Origin: Stromatinia cepivora
Lineage: Eukaryota; Ascomycota; Leotiomycetes; Helotiales; Sclerotiniaceae
Length of the DNA stretch: 64,000 bases
Reading direction: 5' to 3'
NCBI GenBank assembly: GCA_014898415.1
Contig: RCTD01000013.1
Location: forward strand, 1,426,001-1,490,000
Part shown: positions 1-14,304 of the stretch, one piece after another
Layout of the letters: each line of letters begins with the position of its first letter
Numbering within the stretch: the first letter of the stretch is position 1
Translations under genes and position numbers: made by a program
Notes under the pieces: generated by a model
The model's input: the letters and a program-made list of their open reading frames with translations, nothing else
Databases searched by the model: none
What the model was told of the DNA's origin: nothing

Positions 1-239
1 TAATCGTTTGATAGATTGATTAAATAATGATTTAGTTGTAAAACAGCGAATGATATATCCGTTTTTATAATAATTGTAGTATATAATACTAAGCCTATTT
101 TCTTTTAATATATTTTTATAATATATATAAAAGTTTGATCCTGATTTTTCCGAAATATTATTATCAAAAACGATATACTTATTGTTCTATTTATTGCTTT
201 AAATTTCTTAGCAATTTTTTCAATATATATATCATAAAT

Positions 240-710
240 TAATTACAACTTTTTCTTAAATCGATTACAAAGTATATATATACCCAAAAACTATTTAGTA
301 TTTCCCAGATCTTGTAGTTCATATACAACTTTGATTCTTTTGATAATCTTTATAACAATTGATTCGTTTTTCTTATAATAAATAATTTAAACATCATCTA
401 CAAAAAAAAAAATCATAACAATATACTCTAGATTAATATATAAATATAATTCCTCTTTGTATTATATTAATCCTAGTTTCTCAAACGTTCAAATGAAATC
501 CCTAAACCATATAACTAAGGAATTTTGTAAACCATACAAAGCTCGATCGATTATAACATTTTTGTTTAGAATTTTATATTTATTAGATAGATAATATACA
601 ATTAGAATATCGAAAGAATTGTATAGAATATTAACGAAGGTATTGATTACATTGTATTACTTTGTTTCGAGATTATATTTAGTAACAATTATTATTACAA
701 TTCGGAATGA
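240..710 (-). pseudogene. copia reverse transcriptase remnant of element F
   Basis: The reverse complement gives YNLETK, a stop, then YNVINTFVN, equivalent to the family's 'DvvNAFvNa' segment. Downstream are VDDV and then VYELQDLGNTK, a stop, FLGIYIL, the family's 'F-x-L/M-x-DLG-x-x-x-(Y/F)FLG' segment. Stops interrupt at codons where the family has Gln or Trp, which suits C-to-T decay. It is a non-functional relic whose wording differs from copies A and B, so it is a separate copia lineage. Confidence 0.65.
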
Positions 711-1769
711 TCGATCTGCTAATATAATAGTATAAGTAATTTCAATAATACTTTTAACCTAGAGATCTCCTTATACTACTAAATATAAACAATAACGAAT
801 AATTAAATCTTGATCATTATATTTATATATAAACATCTATTGAAGGGGGATCGGTTTTGAAGATTCTGATCCAGAATCAATTTCATATTAGATTTTCCTA
901 ACTTTAAAATTATTAATTTTAAGATCGCAATCTTGTTTGAATCAATATTCTATTTGATAATCTTCTAATTGGTAATAAAAACAAAGTAATTTTGGAACTG
1001 CAAATATATAAATTCAAGGAAATAGTATTGTTTATAATCCATTGATTATAAATCAGATAAAAAGCAATAATGGTTTTGTTTCAATTCCAATAATAATTAT
1101 ATTATAAATTATTACAAATTAAAAACATTCCTCCATATCGTTTATTCCTTATTAATCAAACCAGAATATAAAATGAAAATTATTTAAACAAAATAATTTT
1201 ATTAAGCCTATCCTTTGAAATATAATAATTTTTATATAGGATTCAGTATTGGAATCGTTTTCTTGATAATATTACTATATATATAATTATTTTTATATAC
1301 ATACTAATTATTTTAAAATACAAAAATTAGATAACTCTTAAAAGAAAGATGACTTTGAATAATAATCGTATAATTGAAATTTAAATGGATTAATCTAAAC
1401 CCTAAGTATTTCAATCTTTATAATACAAGTTCTTTTAGATATCTATTCAAAATCATAAATCCACAAGTTCTTTATAAATCGATCAGATAAATATATAAGG
1501 TATAGCAATCTTTGTAATAATTGGATTTTCTTTATAGAATACTTTGATTAATCATTCCAATATATATACTTCCTTTTAGAATATTAAGATTGATCGATTA
1601 AAACAATCTCTGAATCATTTTTATATATACCATAAAGAATTTCGATGGTACAATTAATAAACTCATACTCTATATTCCTTATATCAATATATTCAATGAA
1701 ATCAGAATCCGTATTATTATTATAAACATTTTTTTAAACAATATTAACATCTTTACCCACAAAATATAA

Positions 1770-2195
1770 TTACTCTTTAATAAAAAAGTCAGCTTCTCCA
1801 GTTTCTTCAATAAAAGGATCGATCAATATTTGTATATCTTTATTATATACTTTATCCTTATTATCTAAAAAATTAGATGGATTGGATAATCCTAGATTGA
1901 TTTCTTTATTCCTATTATCACTCCCCAGATCTATATCTACCCTTAAGATCAATTCATTTATAAACAATAGATCTGAAATACACTTAATGAATAAATCAAA
2001 GGCTTTTCGATCCATAAAAATAAATAAATAAATGAAATCTTTATGATTATCCTTGTTTTGAATAATCATCCTGTTCAATTCGATATGATTTTGTAGATCA
2101 AAAGTTTTAGCAAATTGCTTAAGTTCTTCTGTAATATGAATATCGATTATTCGATTGATAGAATTTATATAATAAATGAATTCCTTATTGAACAT
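1770..2195 (-). pseudogene. open remnant of the integrase-RT linker of element F
   Basis: A 141-codon open stretch in otherwise stop-rich sequence. It lies between the integrase tail (about 2480-2580) and the RT (about 240-710) of relic F, on the same strand. It has no recognised domain, and the C-terminal part is acidic and Asn/Asp-rich. In copia polyproteins this position is a poorly conserved linker, so survival of an open frame is probably chance. It is not proposed as a gene. Confidence 0.3.
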
Positions 2196-4190
2196 TATAT
2201 TTCGAATAACAATAATTCTATCAAGCTTGAGTATTTATATACAGTAAATCAATGTATTTAAGATATAGTCTATTAAATATTCAATATATATTTAAGGATT
2301 GGTTTTGTACCATTTCCTATTAATTCCAATTTTTCTATTCTTATTCAAAAAATAAATTCGGTATTTATATTTATAGATTCTATTCCAATTGGGATAAAAA
2401 TCGTTAGATATTTTCTCTACGAACAAGGGATTATCTTTGCGAAGATAATCACGAAACTATATATCGAATACCTTATTGAACGATTTAAAGGATTTAACCT
2501 TCAAAGGACTTATATTATATAAATAAATAATAGTTTGCATCATTTCCACTTACAATTTGTCCGGTAAATCCATTGTAATTCATATTTTTATTTGTTTTGT
2601 AACTATTTCTTATTCTATACATTCTGATCCTTTATTGGATTTATATATATAAAATAAAGATAACTCGAATTCGATACTTTCTTGTTTGATCTATTTCTCA
2701 AATAACATTGCTCCCATAATTCCAATAATAGATATATTATTATCCTACTTAATCATTACAATCGCTAAGCCATACTTATAATAAATCCAGACTACAAAGC
2801 TTTGAATGATTACAAATATTTCGTTATATATTTTATAATAAATTGAATATAAAAAGATCTTACTATAATATATTTCTTTGATCAATAAAAGCTATAATAC
2901 ATTATTATACCTTTTATCGAAATCAAAAAGATCCTATTGAATTTTGTAAAAGAACTGAAGTGATTAACAATTATTTGGAGTACAAGAAATGATTTGCTTT
3001 GTATAAATGCAAGCGCAATTAATACAATTGAAACAAATGATACCTTTTATTTTGACATTTTATATTGCAAATATTAAATATTTAAGAGCTTTTTTTTTTA
3101 GATGCCCAAAGTATTCATACTATATTTCATTTGTATCTTCTCTTGAAAAAAATAAATTATAAGAATAATAAAATACTTTGTTTATTTTTCTGCTCATTAT
3201 TAAATATATTATAAAAGAATTGCTTATAGGAATAGATAACAGAATATTCGCATAAATAGAAAGCAATTTGTATTCTAAAAATACAAAATTTTCAGCACAA
3301 ATGCATTAAGCAATTACTATACTATTTATATAATCTCCTTTACGAAAAATACAATCATATTCTGAAAACCATAAGTTGGCTTTCTCCAATCGAGCCTCCA
3401 AAACGATATTGATATAAAAACCAGGGATAAATGCTACATTATTCAAGATCAAATCATTATTAGAATAACCTTCTCTTTTGATAATCCTTTTGATAATACA
3501 AATCCTATATCCTAAAACTTAAAAGCTGGAAATGCCTACTTCTACAAGATCATTAGAATCGAATAATCGATATCAATAATCATCCAACAAAGATATATCG
3601 TTCACAATATATATAGTATTATAATTATCGAACAAAATACTATTAAACAAATAGTATACTCTTACTATTATAGAATATACCCCTAATTAATTATATCGAG
3701 CATCCAAAATAACAATATTGATTAAAAATCCTAAAGAATCAATAGAACCTTTTATCCATTTCCTTTTAATCCAATCAAAATGAAATTACTTCTATAAATA
3801 CAATCTTGCTTGATCCTTAATTACTTGTAGTTCGTTTTCGCTGAATATTTTTTTAAATAATGAATTGATCCTTCTAATAAATGCTAATTTTATGACTTTG
3901 TAATTGTATATAATATAATCATAATCAATTCCATTGTTCTATTCAGATTCGATTTTGCAAGAATATTCCCAGATCTTCTTGATCCCTTAATTACTTCTAG
4001 AATTGATACTTTTCTTATTCTTTTTAGATCTTTTATTATTTTGAAAAAAGATAAATATAGAATATACTCCTTTTTTAACTTTTAGGGAAATAAAATCTTG
4101 AAAGATTAATCCTCCAAAAACATCTTCGAATTGTTTGAATAAGAGATTAAATAATCCGAATTGATTGTTTATCTCGATTTATATAATTAT

Positions 4191-4356
4191 TATTAACTTT
4201 TGGTGCAGGAAGTAGTAGTATTATTGACTATATAGATTGAACTAAGGATTTATAATTCTAGTAGGAATAGAATTGAGATTATCCTCAAATATGGTTTGTA
4301 CATTATTATAGTTTTGTAACTTCAATTCTAATCTTATAATAGCCTCATTTTCAATA
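4191..4356 (-). repeat. copy A 3' LTR (left)
   Basis: 166 bp. Terminal bases read TATTAAC...TCAATA, a mutated form of TGTTAAC...CCAACA kept in the right LTR of copy B. It is next to duplication ATTAT at 4186-4190. Confidence 0.88.
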
Positions 4357-5825
4357 TTCCTTTATTGAAGATATCCTATTCGATCTTTCTAGATTATTAA
4401 TCCTAATATTTTCTTGAATCTTTTGAAAGTAATCTTTGTATAAGGCTTTGTTATTCTGTCGACAATTATATTGTATATATTGATATAATTAATAACGATT
4501 TTCTTTTTTTTTGTCAAATCCCTAATAAAATGATAATTGATATCTATATATTTGGATCGTTTATACAAATATAGATTCTTGGTTAAAACTAAAGTACTTT
4601 AATTATTATCAAGTATTTGAATTGTATCTCTGTTCTTTCTAATGTAATTTGATCTGAATAAGTTTTTGAGTATTTGTATAATCTATCTTCCTTATTTGAT
4701 GAATATTGTTATTGTAATATATTCTAATTCTGTATTAAAGGTAGCTACAGATATTTGTTTCTTGTTAGTTTATAATATAAGGCCTTTATAGAATATTATA
4801 ATTCTTTTTGAAATACTTTTCTAATTATGTTTGTTATTAGTCCAATCTGTATTTGTATATACCTTTATTGTATTATCAGATATATTGTATTCTTTGTAAA
4901 TATTAGATTATATTTCCTTTAATCTGAATTATAATTTCTGTTTGATTGTTGATTGTAGATATTATATCAGATTCTTCAAAGTTATAGTATAATGTTTTGT
5001 TGGTTTTGCTATAAATTATGAAAGTCTTTCAATTGAGAATGCTATATCTGGTCGAGTATATATTATTAGATGAATCATATTTCCTATTTGTTGTTGATAT
5101 TCGTTCATATCTATTAATTCATCATCATCGATTGCTGGCCGGAAATGGGTATAATCCATTATTGGTAGTTTCTTGGTTTGATGTTGTTTATATGTAATAC
5201 TATATTTGGTTAGTATAATGTCGAGATATTCTTTTTGATTTATAGTTAATGTATATACTTTTTTATTACGAATAACTTTAACATTTAGAATCTTATTAAT
5301 CTCTTTTAGATTCTTGGTGTTAAAACGGGTCGATAGCTTTTCATCGAATCAAATGATTTGCAATAATATATATAATACAATAACGATATCATCGATATAT
5401 ACCAGTAATATTATATCACAATCTTTGGATGTATATAGATATAGATCCATCAAACTTTGTATAAAACCTATATCTAAAAGTTTTTTCTTTAATAGTAAAC
5501 TTTAGTCTCTTTTAGTTTGCTTTAATTTATATAGGCTTTATAGAGTTCGTAATATATATCCCTTTTTGATTTTAATATTTTGGGGTAATTCGAGGTAGAT
5601 CTCTTCTTTCAAATATAATTCGATAAAAATGTTTTTGATATCGAAATATAAACATTCCAAATTTTCCTTTGCAATGATAATTAGGAATAATCTGAATGTA
5701 TTTAATTTCATTATTAATGTAAATATTTCGTTGTAATCTTTTCTTAATATCTGATTGAATTTTCGAATTATTAATCTTGCTTTGAATTGTTTTATTTTGT
5801 TATCCTTAATCTTAATTGTAAATAT

Positions 5826-6041
5826 TTATTTCGTCGAAACCAGATTATTTCCTTTAGGGAGTATATATTTTTCCCAAGTACTATTTTGAATCAAAGATAT
5901 GATTTCCTTTTGAATGATTTTCTTCCATTTTTCAGAATATTCTCGATCCGATATTGCTTCTTTATAAATTCTTGGTATTTTGATTCCTAGAACTTCTTCG
6001 ACCGGATATACTACATTTTCTGTATTGTTTATATCTATCAA
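5826..6041 (-). pseudogene. copy A reverse transcriptase N-terminal fragment
   Basis: 71 open codons containing YKEAIS, EKWKKIIQKEIISL and NSTWEKYILPKGNN. This matches the copia RT entry pattern (Y-x-EA, W-x-x-A-x-x-x-E, N-x-TW-x-L-V-x-x-P). It is followed by stops. It fixes copy A as Ty1/copia on the minus strand. Confidence 0.75.
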
Positions 6042-9000
6042 CGAAATTATGAAATCTGAAACAATCTTGTTTTTGATATAAGGATCTATCTTATAAATGA
6101 TTAGGATTATAATTATAATATATTCTATACTTTCTTAAATTTTGGCCTGTATAGATATTATAATCAATACTTTTATAATCTTGTTTTTCCATTTTTGTTC
6201 AGGATTTTGTTTTATATCTTTTTTTTGTTTTCGTATTAAATACTTTGGGGATTCATCTTTAAGATCTATTTTATCCTTTTATTTGATTTCAAATGATTAT
6301 AGATTTACTTTGTTTTTTGATCCTGTTGAAATAGATTTATTAGCAAAATTTAAGACGATCTTAAATTTTGCTTTTAATATAGATTCAGGATTTGCAAAAG
6401 TTGATTTTTGGATTGGATTTTCTAAAATAATGGATTCGATATTTGAAATATCTTTAGAAAAAGATTCTTGATTTGTTTTCTGGATATTATTATCTTTATC
6501 TTCATTATATATTAATATTGATATATCTAATTTATTTGGTTTCAATTCGATAATTGAGATGTTTGGTATAATCATTGAATTTGGTATAATATTTACTGAA
6601 GAGAATATTTGGAATGAAGATGATATAGATATTATATTTGATATTGAAAATAAAAAAATACTTTGTTTATTATTGGTCTATTATAAGATTTTCGATTTGG
6701 TTTTATATTCTTTGTTTTTTGTGGATTTAATTTATAATTTCTTAATTTAAAATCCAAATCTTCTTTTCAATAAAATTCATTTATGATTACTTTGTTTAAT
6801 TGAAATATATAATTTAATTCTAAAGAATATATTTTAATATATTTATTTATAACTTTTGAGTATCCTAAAAATATATTGATTCTCGAAGTATTCTATAATT
6901 TGTTATATCTTTGCCTTTTCGGAATAATTTTGGGATTAATATAAATATAATATTTGCTTCTTTAAATTTTGTATATCTCTATATCTGGTATTATATTTAT
7001 AAAAGTTTCTATAAAGAATCAATCTATTTCATTTATATTAGAATCAATATTAATGCGATTTCTGATATAAGTATTGTACTTTATAATTTTGTCCCAAAAT
7101 TCTAATAATAATTCAGTTTCTTTTAATATTACTTTTATATTTATTTCTGCAATCCTTATATTCTGTTTTGTAGGTCTGTTTTGATATGAAGAAGCAATTG
7201 TTGTAATTTCGGATCGTATGTCCGATGATTATTTATGAATAGCTTGTAGGAGTTTCGGTATATTGTTAGTCCTGATTATAATGATCTTTTTTTTAATAAC
7301 TAATTTTATCTCTTTTTTCCAAGTTTTCAATATTTGAATTATATCATCTTTTTATTTAAGTGATATGATCTAATTTACTTTTGTATAATTGTCAATGATC
7401 AATATGAAATAACAATTCCCTTGAATCAATTTTGGGAATAATCCTGCAATATCGAAATATATAAGTTCGAGTTTCTTTGATTTGTATAGATTCAATTGCT
7501 TTGGAATACAATTGATCATTTTGATGAGTATATACATTTTGTAGATATCTAATTCAATTGGGATCTTTATCGGTTTGGTTATATTGGATACCTTATATAG
7601 ATTCTTGATCTTGTTTGGATCTAAATGATTGAATCTTTGATGCTATAATAGATATCTCTTTTTCTTTTTAAATATTAATTCGTTATCGATATTTTTGATA
7701 TTATCGATTATCTTTGAAAAAAAGCCTTTTTTCTAATCATTTTGATATACACTAGAATAGAAAACTGTATCCTTATATCCTTTGATCATATATGAAATTA
7801 TATATATTCTGTTTTGTATTTTAGTACAGATGATTTTCTTATTATCCTTTTTGAAATATATATAATAAAAATTGAATTCCCCTTGCAATCTTATTTTGTA
7901 GATCCTTTTTCCTAATAGCAAGTTTACTTTTAGTTCTAATATATATAATATATTTGAAAATAGTATCTTAGAACTATTTTTGTATATTATATCCATTAAA
8001 CCCTAATAATGATAATACATCATTTCCCTATCAATCTTTATCCTTCGTTTGATAATAGATTCTATTGATCTGAATAATAAAGATTGATTAGATATATATA
8101 AAAAAGCATTTATATTAGTATATTATTTGTTAAAGGAAATCTTACTAATAATTTCCTTTATCAAATTATAATTTTCCTTTATCATATCCTTAATATCGGA
8201 GTTTGATTCAGAGATATTGTTAATAGAATGTATTTGGTCTTTTTTATTGAAATAGATCTTCTTTGGATTCAATGATCTCTTTCTTTTTTGATAATGAAGG
8301 TAATTATAAAGGAGTTTGCTGGTTTATATTAAATATAGATAGTTTTGTATATAATGATCTTTTCTTTGATATAAATCGCAAATATTGTTTAGGGTTTCGA
8401 AATCTGATTTTTAGTGTTAAGAAGTATATTTAGATCCTTTTATAATTTGTATTAACTTTGATTTATTTTTAAAATAAAGTTTTTTAATCTATAAATGTTT
8501 AATCTTATTATCGATATTAAAGCTAATTTGGATATCCAATATATTTATTATTTCTTGATAATCGATTGAAAGATTATATATTAAAACCAAAAATAGGGTA
8601 ATATCTTGATATACTGATCGATAGTTTTCGTTTGCAGCTTTTAATTTCCTTTTGTACTTTTTCAATTTGTTCTAAACTTTGATAATGGTTATATCGGGAT
8701 AGGTATTAAATTGGAATTTGAAGTTCTGGATTATCGTTATATATATATTGATTGTGATTATACTAACTCTAATATATTTTGATTTAAAGTATCTCCAGAA
8801 TATATATATTATTGAATATTCATCGATAAAGATTTCATCATTATCATTGAATGTTATACAAATATACAATAACATATTCGTTTTGTCCTTTAAATATTCC
8901 GATTTCAATTCAATATTGTAATATACACAACCATTGATTTTGTAGATAAATACTATATTGAATCCTGCAATCTATATATATTCATCTAATATTTAATCAA

Positions 9001-9502
9001 TTATATAAAACCATCCTTTCCCTTTCAATTATATCTTCGTTTATCTGAACCATCGTTTATGATTATTTTGATCGAACTTCGAAGAGTTGTTTGATTCCAA
9101 CATTATAAAAGTTTCTTACTATTTAATAAATATCGAAAATAATCTTCAGATTTTTAAGACAATCTTAAAAAAAGTATACAACAAATAAATTCAAAATAAT
9201 AAAAAAATATAAAAATAAAATAATAAAAGAATTTATAAGATTGTATTATAATATATTTTCTTATAGCTGTGCGAATTTGTTTTTCGCCTTTACTATAATT
9301 CTATATCAGCACTATACAGACTGTTCTCCGCTTTGACCTATAATATTGTAAGTTATAAACTGTGTTGTTGTATTTCAATTCTGCTTCGGTAGTATTATAT
9401 GAAAACTCTGATTTTCATTTTATTCCACCCCTACTAGCTATACTAATCCTTTTTCGATTTGCTTTACTTTCTAATCACTACTATACAACCAGGTTTATAA
9501 TC

Positions 9503-9668
9503 TATTAACTTTTGATATAGGAAGTAATAGTATTATTGATTATATAGATTGAATTAAGGATTTATAATTCTAGTAGAAGTAGAATTGAGATTATCCCCAA
9601 ATATGGTCTGTACACCATTATGGTCTTGTGACCTCAATTCTAATCCTATGATGGCCTCATTTCCAACA
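9503..9668 (-). repeat. copy A 5' LTR (right)
   Basis: 166 bp, TATTAAC...TTCCAACA, alignable base for base with 4191-4356 and with both LTRs of copy B. Followed by the duplication ATTAT at 9669-9673. Confidence 0.88.
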
Positions 9669-9673
9669 ATTAT

Positions 9674-11908
9674 AATATTTACCCAAATTGGGAACATCCT
9701 GATATTAATAATTTATAAAAAAGTATTAATAACGATTTTATCCTATATCTTAATGATTTCGTATACAAAAGCTTTAATATAGATTATAATCCAATCCCTA
9801 TACTATTTAATAAAATCAATTCTATTAAATAAGGCTTGTATTAGAATAGACCGATATTCTTGTAATATTACGAATTTAGCAATAATTATTATAAATACAA
9901 ACTTCTTTTTGAATATATTAATAATCATCTTAAATAGAAAAACTGTAATACCCTGATTGAAAATAAATAGTTTTATAAAGTATATTTGATCAATTAACGA
10001 TTCGATTTATTTATAAATATTCTTAAAAGTTTTATAATTCTATATATATTCTTATTATCAATATTGATACTCCAATTGAAGAAAAACAAATTTGGAAAAG
10101 ATTTCTTGGAAGATAATTGGAAATAAAATAATAAATCTATTAGAAATAGATCCCAATATATTATCATCAGAATCTTTTATCTTTGTATCTCTATTAACAT
10201 CTTCCCTGAATTAGATCGCTATAAAATATTCTGAGAATTCCTTTTGGTATTGAATTTGTTTCTTTTGATCGTATTTGACTTGAAAATCGATAACGGAAAA
10301 TAAAATAAATAGTTTAATTGAAAACTAATCGATTTAAGTATAAATAGATTCATTCGTTAAATCGAAATTTGGAATGGATATCGTTGATATAGAAACAAAC
10401 AGATCGTTCTTTAGATTGATTGAATCCCAGATTCCTTGAACTTAATATTTATTTTTCAAATATAGATACCACTCCGATCATTAAATACAGATTGTAAAAA
10501 GAAAATTGTTTTGATCCTTTGTTATATTGAATAAAAATAACTAAATTGATATAAATATTGAATTATAAATAAAATAGGAATAATATTTTAAGAATGATTT
10601 TTTGAATACTTAATAATCACCAAATAAAAAATTGCATAGATTTTAAGAATTATTGGACTTATAACTATTACAGAATAGTATAATTACACAGCACTTTCAA
10701 AAATCGTTGAATAAATAATACACATAATTGGTAAAATAAAAAAATTAAATAATTTACCCTTGATTATATAAACCAAAAACTATATATATAAAACAAATAA
10801 ATAATTATTTAGCCGATATACACCTTAATTAGACTAGATCTTTATTTATTAGTATATCAGGATCACCTTATCAATTGATGGATTGGTAAGGGCTAGTAGA
10901 TCCTTCATTCCGATTGCAAAGCATACGCTTTGATCCTTCATAAGATACAGGGGATTGCGGGGCTTTCCGTGACAATAATTGATATTATATAAATCTTTTT
11001 ATAAAGAAATTATAATTGAACGAATAAAAAAATTAAAGAAAAAAACCAAATATTCTTTTCAAATATTCTTTATTTCGAATTTGATTTTTTTAGTTTGAAC
11101 TTTTTAAACAATCAATTTTATAATTTTATAGTTTCTTTAAATTGAAAAAAATATATAAATAAATATCTAAAAGATTTAAATTTAGAAAATTGCGAAAAAA
11201 AAAACGGAAAAGAAAATAGAATTAATAATCTATCAATAAAAACAGAATTGATTCTAAAAAGAAAATCTTTTTTAAAAAAAATAGAATTATTAAACTTTGA
11301 ATAAGAAAATCTTAATTTTCGAAGTTTTTTTATTCGTATTTATTTTTTATATTAAAAATAAATTATTTTCAATACAATTATTATTCTATTTTTTATTTTA
11401 AAAAAATATTTATAAAGATTTTATTCAAGAATAAAATTAATAATATTAAGAGTATATTAGAATTTCGGATATAATAAATTCTTTATTTATAAATAAATCA
11501 TTTATCTTTACAAATAAAAAAATCTTAATTCTAAAAATGATTTTGATTAAACATAATCAATTATATTAAAGAATTTTGAATACTTAAATACATATTGAAA
11601 TAATAAAAAGGATTGAATATAATATATTAAATTGTTATTTTTGATATCAATAATCGAAATTTTAAGATATGTTTTAAAAAAATTAATTAAGAAATTTGAG
11701 ATTTATATATTCTTTTGAAAGAAAAAAAATCTGAGAAAAGTTATATATATCTTTCCTTTTATTGAAAATTTATTAAAGAAAATTATAAATATTAAAAATT
11801 ATTGAGAATAAAATATTAAATTAGATTTTAACAAATTCGATACTTTTCAATTTTATTATAATAATACTAGAAAGAATCTTGAATTAATTACAGAATTAAA
11901 TTTTTTAC
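9674..11908. other. AT-rich gene-free stretch between copy A and element D
   Basis: Stops occur in all six frames. The first 1.3 kb probably continues relic F. The slightly GC-richer block at about 10,850-10,974 (with TCCTTCATTCCGATTGC) looks like a less mutated LTR end. From 10,980 to 11,908 there are only A/T-rich tracts; nothing further is recognised. Confidence 0.5.
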
Positions 11909-11913
11909 AAAAT

Positions 11914-12105
11914 TGTGAGAATCACGACAAAGAATCGGCTAATATTCGAATAACAATAGGTTTGGTTTTAGAATCAAGACTTTTCATTACTTTCTTTCAA
12001 TCGTATTGAAGAATTCTCTCTCTATATAGATGAAAACTCTTCAAACTAGCGTATAATTCGGCCCGCTTTCGGCTAGCCCTCGTTTCGTAGTTGAGATTCG
12101 TAACA
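11914..12105 (-). repeat. element D left LTR
   Basis: 192 bp, TGTGAGAATCAC...GATTCGTAACA. It is much less AT-biased than its surroundings (contains GGCCCGCTTTCGGCTAGCC). On the minus strand a TATATAGAGAGAG stretch could be the LTR promoter. Confidence 0.85.
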
Positions 12106-13117
12106 AAGCCCTCCTTTCCGAAGCTTTCGTCTTCGAAAGCTTTTGAAATGAAACCATTTAAGTTGAAATATCCAATCAAAACTAATATCATTCGATATTG
12201 TATTGTATGCCTTTTCATAAAACCACCATAGATCCATCGAAACCCTTTCAATTCTTCCAAATTTTATTAACTCCTTTATTCATAACCTTATAGTAATCGA
12301 CCAAACTGAAACTTTAATAGAGAATTCTGTATAATGATTAAAAATTATAATAACTCCTTTAATAATGAAATTATAATACCTACATCTTCATTTTATAAAG
12401 TTCAGTATTTTTATTTCTTTGAAAACTCTTCAATATTATTTAAAAACCTTTATATATATATTCATTTTCGATTTACTTTCATTTCGATTTCGATATGATT
12501 TCGATAAATATACTTTCGATGGATATACTTTCGTTGAATATACTTTCGATTCGGATTCGGTAGGTTTTCGATAGATATATTTTCGATTCAGATTTGGTAG
12601 ATATGCTTTCGATTTGGATTCGGTAGGTTTTCAATAGATATATTTTCAATGCAATGAGTAGGGGATATTGATGCTTCTTTTTTTGAGTCGATATCTTTAT
12701 CGATTTCGATGATCTTGTAGGTTCGGTAAATAATAAGGGGGGGGGTTTCAATTTGCTTTTTCTTTTGAAACCTGAAACATAAAATCCATTATATTCATCA
12801 ATATATCGATTTAAATTTATATCAAAATAATGTTTCCAATATAAATATTGTTTTATTTTCAGTTAATATATTAGCTTTCTGGTGTGGATCTGATTGTTTG
12901 TAATTAGTTTTTATTAGTGATTCTTCAAAATCATATAAGGGTTAGTTTTATTTTTTCTTTTGAAAAAGGTTTGGTATTTTGTCAAAGGAAAAAACTTCAA
13001 GTGTTCTATTAAGGTTCTATTTAAAAATAGAAATACAATTATTATTGTATATGAATTCGCTTATTATACTCTTCAAAAATAATACAAAAACTTTATTATA
13101 ATTTCAATTTTAATATC

Positions 13118-13280
13118 TATTAACAAGTCATATTGAGTGGGTGGAAAAGCTTTGTTATTCTAAGGTTATCTGGCTAGAAGTTATTATATAGATTGTATGA
13201 TTCGGTAGAATCATATGCAGGTTAATCCCATTATAGTATAGTCCTATGCTTAGATATACGGTATGATCCAAAATCCAATA
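13118..13280 (-). repeat. element C left LTR
   Basis: 163 bp; first base pairs TATTAACA are a mutated TGTTAACA, last bases CCAATA a mutated CCAACA. Shares GTTATTCTAAG and GATATACGGTATGATCC with the right LTR. Confidence 0.85.
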
Positions 13281-13956
13281 TTCCTTTAGAAGTATAATAT
13301 ATATAAAAGCAAAGAGGATTAAACTATAAATACTATAATTGGTTTAAACTGAATTGAGCAATGTTAATCTGAAAATAAAAAACCAATAGTATTGAATAAT
13401 TATTCCTTTGCTAGATCTTTTAAGATCCAAGATCTAATAAGATTCGAATAGAATAATCGCTTTACGATAGTATAATAATCTTTAAAGAATAATCAGTACC
13501 CCTTTTTTTATAATAAAAATTAAAGGAAATCCATCTCTTTTGTTCTCAATCCTTCAACTATATTAAACTAGAGCCTTCAACCCTATATTACAGTATAAAT
13601 GCCTTTCTCTAATAGGATAGTATATCCTATAGAGTTATATCCATAATTCTTTTTTTTGTAGTAAGAATATAATTAGTTATTAGCCAGGATGATTGGTAGG
13701 TTATTAATTAGTAATTCTTGCTTTAAGGAATTATTGTATTTATCGACTTTTAGTATTATATTTGTTTAGATATTAATGATCTTTATATATTAATTGGTAA
13801 ACTGTTATTGGCTCCAGGAAGCTATAGTATTTGTCGATTTCTAGTATTATATTTGGTTAGGTATTTAATGGTTTCTATATATTAATTGGTAAGCTGTTAC
13901 TGGCTTTAGGAAGTTATGATATCTGTCGATCTTTAGTATTATATTTGGCTAGGTAT

Positions 13957-14304
13957 CTAGTGGTCTTTATATATTATATAATGGAGCTTAATAGATACGT
14001 ATTCTTTTATTATTAATGTAATCGTCCGCTCCTCCCAGTATATTGCTCTGTATATCTTCCGGTATACAGTCTCCTCCTTTGGTTCCATTTCCGGCTCCTC
14101 CTGTAGTCGCCTCCGGTTCCATTTCCGGTTCCTTCTGTAGTCGCCTTCGGTTCCATTTCCGGCTCCTTTATTAAGGATACTCTCCTTCTCCTCTACAACT
14201 ATTAGTATAATTATTATTGTAAGTATTGAATATAAAGATACAATAAAATAATATTGATCTGGAGATAAGAATAAAGTGGTATTGAAATGATATATAATAG
14301 GCAA
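13957..14304 (-). pseudogene. open frame with Arg/Glu repeat inside element C
   Basis: 115 open codons. The middle part encodes a repeat of NGTEGDYRRNRKWNRRRLQ type, produced by a tandem repeat of GGTTCCATTTCCGGCTCC-like units (about 14,075-14,170). The segment keeps CG-containing codons and is visibly less RIP-depleted than its flanks. The first codon of the open stretch is not a secure start. It may be the remnant of a gag-like basic protein or only a minisatellite with an accidental frame. Confidence 0.25.

Larger units (their letters stand above)
4191..9668 (-). mobile_element. full-length RIP-mutated Ty1/copia element, copy A
   Basis: Bounded by two 166-bp LTRs (4191-4356, 9503-9668) and flanked by the 5-bp duplication ATTAT (4186-4190 and 9669-9673). 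Total length is 5478 bp, exactly that of copy B without its later insertion. It is coded on the minus strand: gag remnant around 8500-9000, integrase around 7000-7700, RT around 5000-6040, RNase H toward 4400. Every frame carries many stops, so it is dead. Differences from copy B are overwhelmingly C/T and G/A with conserved length, the RIP pattern. It is inserted in the gag side of relic F. Confidence 0.9.
1..10974 (-). mobile_element. RIP-decayed Ty1/copia relic F, cut by the window edge and split by copy A
   Basis: A minus-strand copia polyprotein is still readable through many stops. Around 240-710 the reverse transcriptase shows YNLETK, NTFVN, a VDD active-site remnant, and ELQDLGNTK followed by FLG. 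Around 2480-2580 the integrase tail shows MDLPDKL-stop-VE, where the stop replaces the family's Trp (TGG to TAA), then YLYNISP. The order (RT at low coordinates, integrase higher) fits copia on the minus strand. The gag part would lie at about 3000-4190 and continue at 9669-10,700, interrupted by copy A. The right end is probably the short less-mutated block ending in TGACA at 10,974, which reads TGTCACGGAAAG on the minus strand, as an LTR 5' end would. The left LTR is outside the window. The RT motifs are read directly; the right boundary and the single-element reading are inference. Confidence 0.6.

Noticed and set aside
11997..12260. 87-codon minus-strand open frame
   Set aside because: It crosses the boundary of the element D left LTR and so cannot be a host gene; the open frame follows from the LTR's higher GC content.
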